The position numbers and the translations under genes are program-made. A stretch of 64,000 nucleotides of DNA. It comes from an uncultured Pseudomonadales bacterium (GTDB lineage Bacteria > Pseudomonadota > Gammaproteobacteria > Pseudomonadales > UBA7434). The DNA lies in the NCBI GenBank assembly GCA_943788835.1, contig CALSRU010000001.1, forward strand, positions 313,331-377,330, written 5' to 3'. Position 1 is the first letter of the stretch; the number at the start of each line of letters is the position of its first letter. Under the pieces are notes generated by a model, which was given only the letters and a program-made list of their open reading frames with translations, had not been told where the DNA came from and searched no databases. This document shows, one piece after another, positions 62,313 through 64,000 of this stretch.

Positions 62313-63404
62313 TCAATTTTGCGGAGTGAGCAAAGACTCAAAGAAATGAGCGTAGGCGTTTGCTGTGTGGGCGCATGAAAGCTGGTCGCTGATTGCGGCG
62401 CGACAGCGCTCCGACATCTGGATAAGCTCCTCGGGATTATTGTAGAGATGGCGAATTTTTTCGGCGATAGCGGTGGGGTCTTGCGTGGGCACCACGAAGC
62501 CTGTTTGGCCTTCTTGCAAGATTTCCTTGGCGCCGCCAGCAGTGGTAGAAATGGCCGGTACACCATAGGCTAGCCCCTCTAAAATTGAACGCGGCAGCCC
62601 TTCTCCATCAATCGAGGCTTGCACGAGCACTTGGCTTGCGGCAATCAATTGTGGCGCGTCACTACGTAAACCAGTTAAGTGGATGCGCTCGCGCATAGGG
62701 CTATTTGCAATCGCGTTTAGGTAGAGCGGCTGATCGGCGCCATTTCCCACTACTAACAAATGAAAGTTGGGCAAGTCGGCCAGCATCCCGGCGGCTTCAA
62801 TCAATACATCGAGGCCTTTGGTGGGTCTAAAACGTGCCGCAGCAACGGCTACAAATCCATTCGTGGGAATACTCAAATCGGTCAGATCGGCTGGAGGCTG
62901 CTGGTACCAAGAAAGGTCATGACCTTTGAAAATAGTGGTGACAGAACAATTTCTTTGCCACAATTTTGCGCTTACAGCCTGTTGTACGGCTTGTGAGACG
63001 CAGATAACTGCATCGACGCGAGGATGCAGCAGCGTTAGGTAGGAGGTCGGGTCGCTTCTTTTTAGACCGCGAGTAGTGCCACGATAACAGACTAGTTTGG
63101 CGCGGGAGCCTATTGCCGCGAAGGCGGCGCTTGGAATACTCTTCGAATTAGTAGCGTAAATAATATCATAGTCGCCGCAATGCAATTCTTTGCGAAGCGC
63201 TTTAATGGCCGAGATGCTTATTTTGTGGCTTTGGCCTGTGCGTATAGTGGCAATACCGGCTGCATGGAAATATTGTTCATCGTCAAATTCTGGCGAGCAA
63301 ACGGTCAGGTGGTGGCCTAATCGTGCTAGCTCAATGAATATTTCAGACTCGGGCCGTACACTATGAGTGATTTTTCTGAAATCGCTGTAGACTAAGATTT
63401 TCAT
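62313..63404 (-). CDS. Glycosyltransferase family 4 (LPS core)
   Basis: FVAVAAARFRPTKGLDVLIEAAGML; DGEGLPRSILEGLAYGVPAISTTAGGAKEIL; start set at MKILVYSDFRK. Confidence 0.88.
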   Translation of the reverse strand: MKILVYSDFRKITHSVRPESEIFIELARLGHHLTVCSPEFDDEQYFHAAGIATIRTGQSHKISISAIKALRKELHCGDYDIIYATNSKSIPSAAFAAIGSRAKLVCYRGTTRGLKRSDPTSYLTLLHPRVDAVICVSQAVQQAVSAKLWQRNCSVTTIFKGHDLSWYQQPPADLTDLSIPTNGFVAVAAARFRPTKGLDVLIEAAGMLADLPNFHLLVVGNGADQPLYLNAIANSPMRERIHLTGLRSDAPQLIAASQVLVQASIDGEGLPRSILEGLAYGVPAISTTAGGAKEILQEGQTGFVVPTQDPTAIAEKIRHLYNNPEELIQMSERCRAAISDQLSCAHTANAYAHFFESLLTPQN

Positions 63405-63577
63405 ATGAATGTATGGTGAATCGAATAGTTGAGTAATAGTTAAAAGTGGCGCTATGGGCCATTGAGGCCTCGATTGTAGCAAGCGCAATATTGTATGAGA
63501 CCGGCCACCGACTCGAATATTGATAAGGTCGGTTTGCTTATTATTGGCTAAACATTGCGGAGCAATTTGATGCTAAA

Positions 63578-64000
63578 TGTGGCTTAATTTGCGCTCGCTT
63601 CGCGTTGCAGTTTACTCCAACGCTCGCGCATCTTCGATAACTAGGCGCTATAAGATTGAGTTTTACTGCATTATTTTATATTGAGCAAAATTACGCTTAT
63701 GCCATATTACGGCCATTGCAGGCTGAGATTCTGGTGCATGGTGGTACTGTCCACTGGCTTTTAGTAGGTGAAGAGGTTGACCGACGTTATCTCCGATCTG
63801 ACGAGGTAAGTGTGCCTGATGCAGCCGCAGCTATCGCATTAAATCCTGCGGCTGTATTTGTCCCTGGCGATCGTGTGCCATCATTTATTCCTGGGCTCAA
63901 GGTGCAGGTTTTTCATGGCTTAAATGAAGACAAGCGCGGTAATACTTATCCCGAGCGAGGGCTATTCGATTTGTACTGTACTGAAGGACCGGGCCGCACT
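63578..64000 (+). CDS. Partial CDS, CDP-glycerol glycerophosphotransferase-like protein (runs off window; start uncertain)
   Basis: manual translation of the open frame gives ...ALFYIEQNYAYAILRPLQAEILVHGGTVHWLLVGEEVDRRYLRSDE...AVFVPGDRVPSFIPGLKVQVFHGLNEDKRGNTYPERGLFDLYCTEGPGRT; absent from ORF track because no stop occurs before the window end. Confidence 0.65.

Noticed and set aside
1-64000. CRISPR arrays, prophage, transposase, integron, toxin-antitoxin or defence islands
   Set aside because: No repeat-spacer pattern and no phage, transposase, Cas or recognised toxin-antitoxin proteins in the ORF set; region reads as core chromosome

Overview
This 64 kb window looks like a gammaproteobacterial chromosomal core region; its gene order is close to several Pseudomonas neighbourhoods. 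I can assign about 50 protein-coding genes. In order they include parC, serB, a FimX-like GGDEF/EAL protein, the epmB/efp/epmA module, psd, a RhdA-type rhodanese, rsgA, orn, rho, trxA, a VTT(DedA)-MerA-like fusion, slyX, an AS3MT-like arsenite methyltransferase, an FKBP isomerase, a WD40 lipoprotein, rsd, dsbB, a lone fliL-like gene, acpH, gshA, a BrkB/YihY protein, a deoxyinosine glycosylase, purD/purH, fis/dusB, prmA, accC/accB, aroQ, a truncated DsbD, a PCuAC copper chaperone, a DAHP synthase, mrcB, NUDIX and DTW genes, a shikimate kinase, lemA with an M48 peptidase, argA, argE, an orphan GspE/PilB ATPase, ilvE and an LPS-core cluster. I saw no CRISPR array, prophage, transposon, rRNA or tRNA. 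The points most worth follow-up are: the standalone lipoprotein-type DsbD alpha domain where a full dsbD is expected; the animal-like ArsM; the VTT-flavoprotein disulfide reductase fusion; the FimX-like protein with catalytic motifs lost; the glycosidase-like protein in the LPS-core operon that lacks the expected acid/base Glu; the (CTTTG)n repeat upstream of lemA; and the uncharacterised zinc-ribbon/coiled-coil protein. All homology calls come from recognising motifs by eye; no database search was run.
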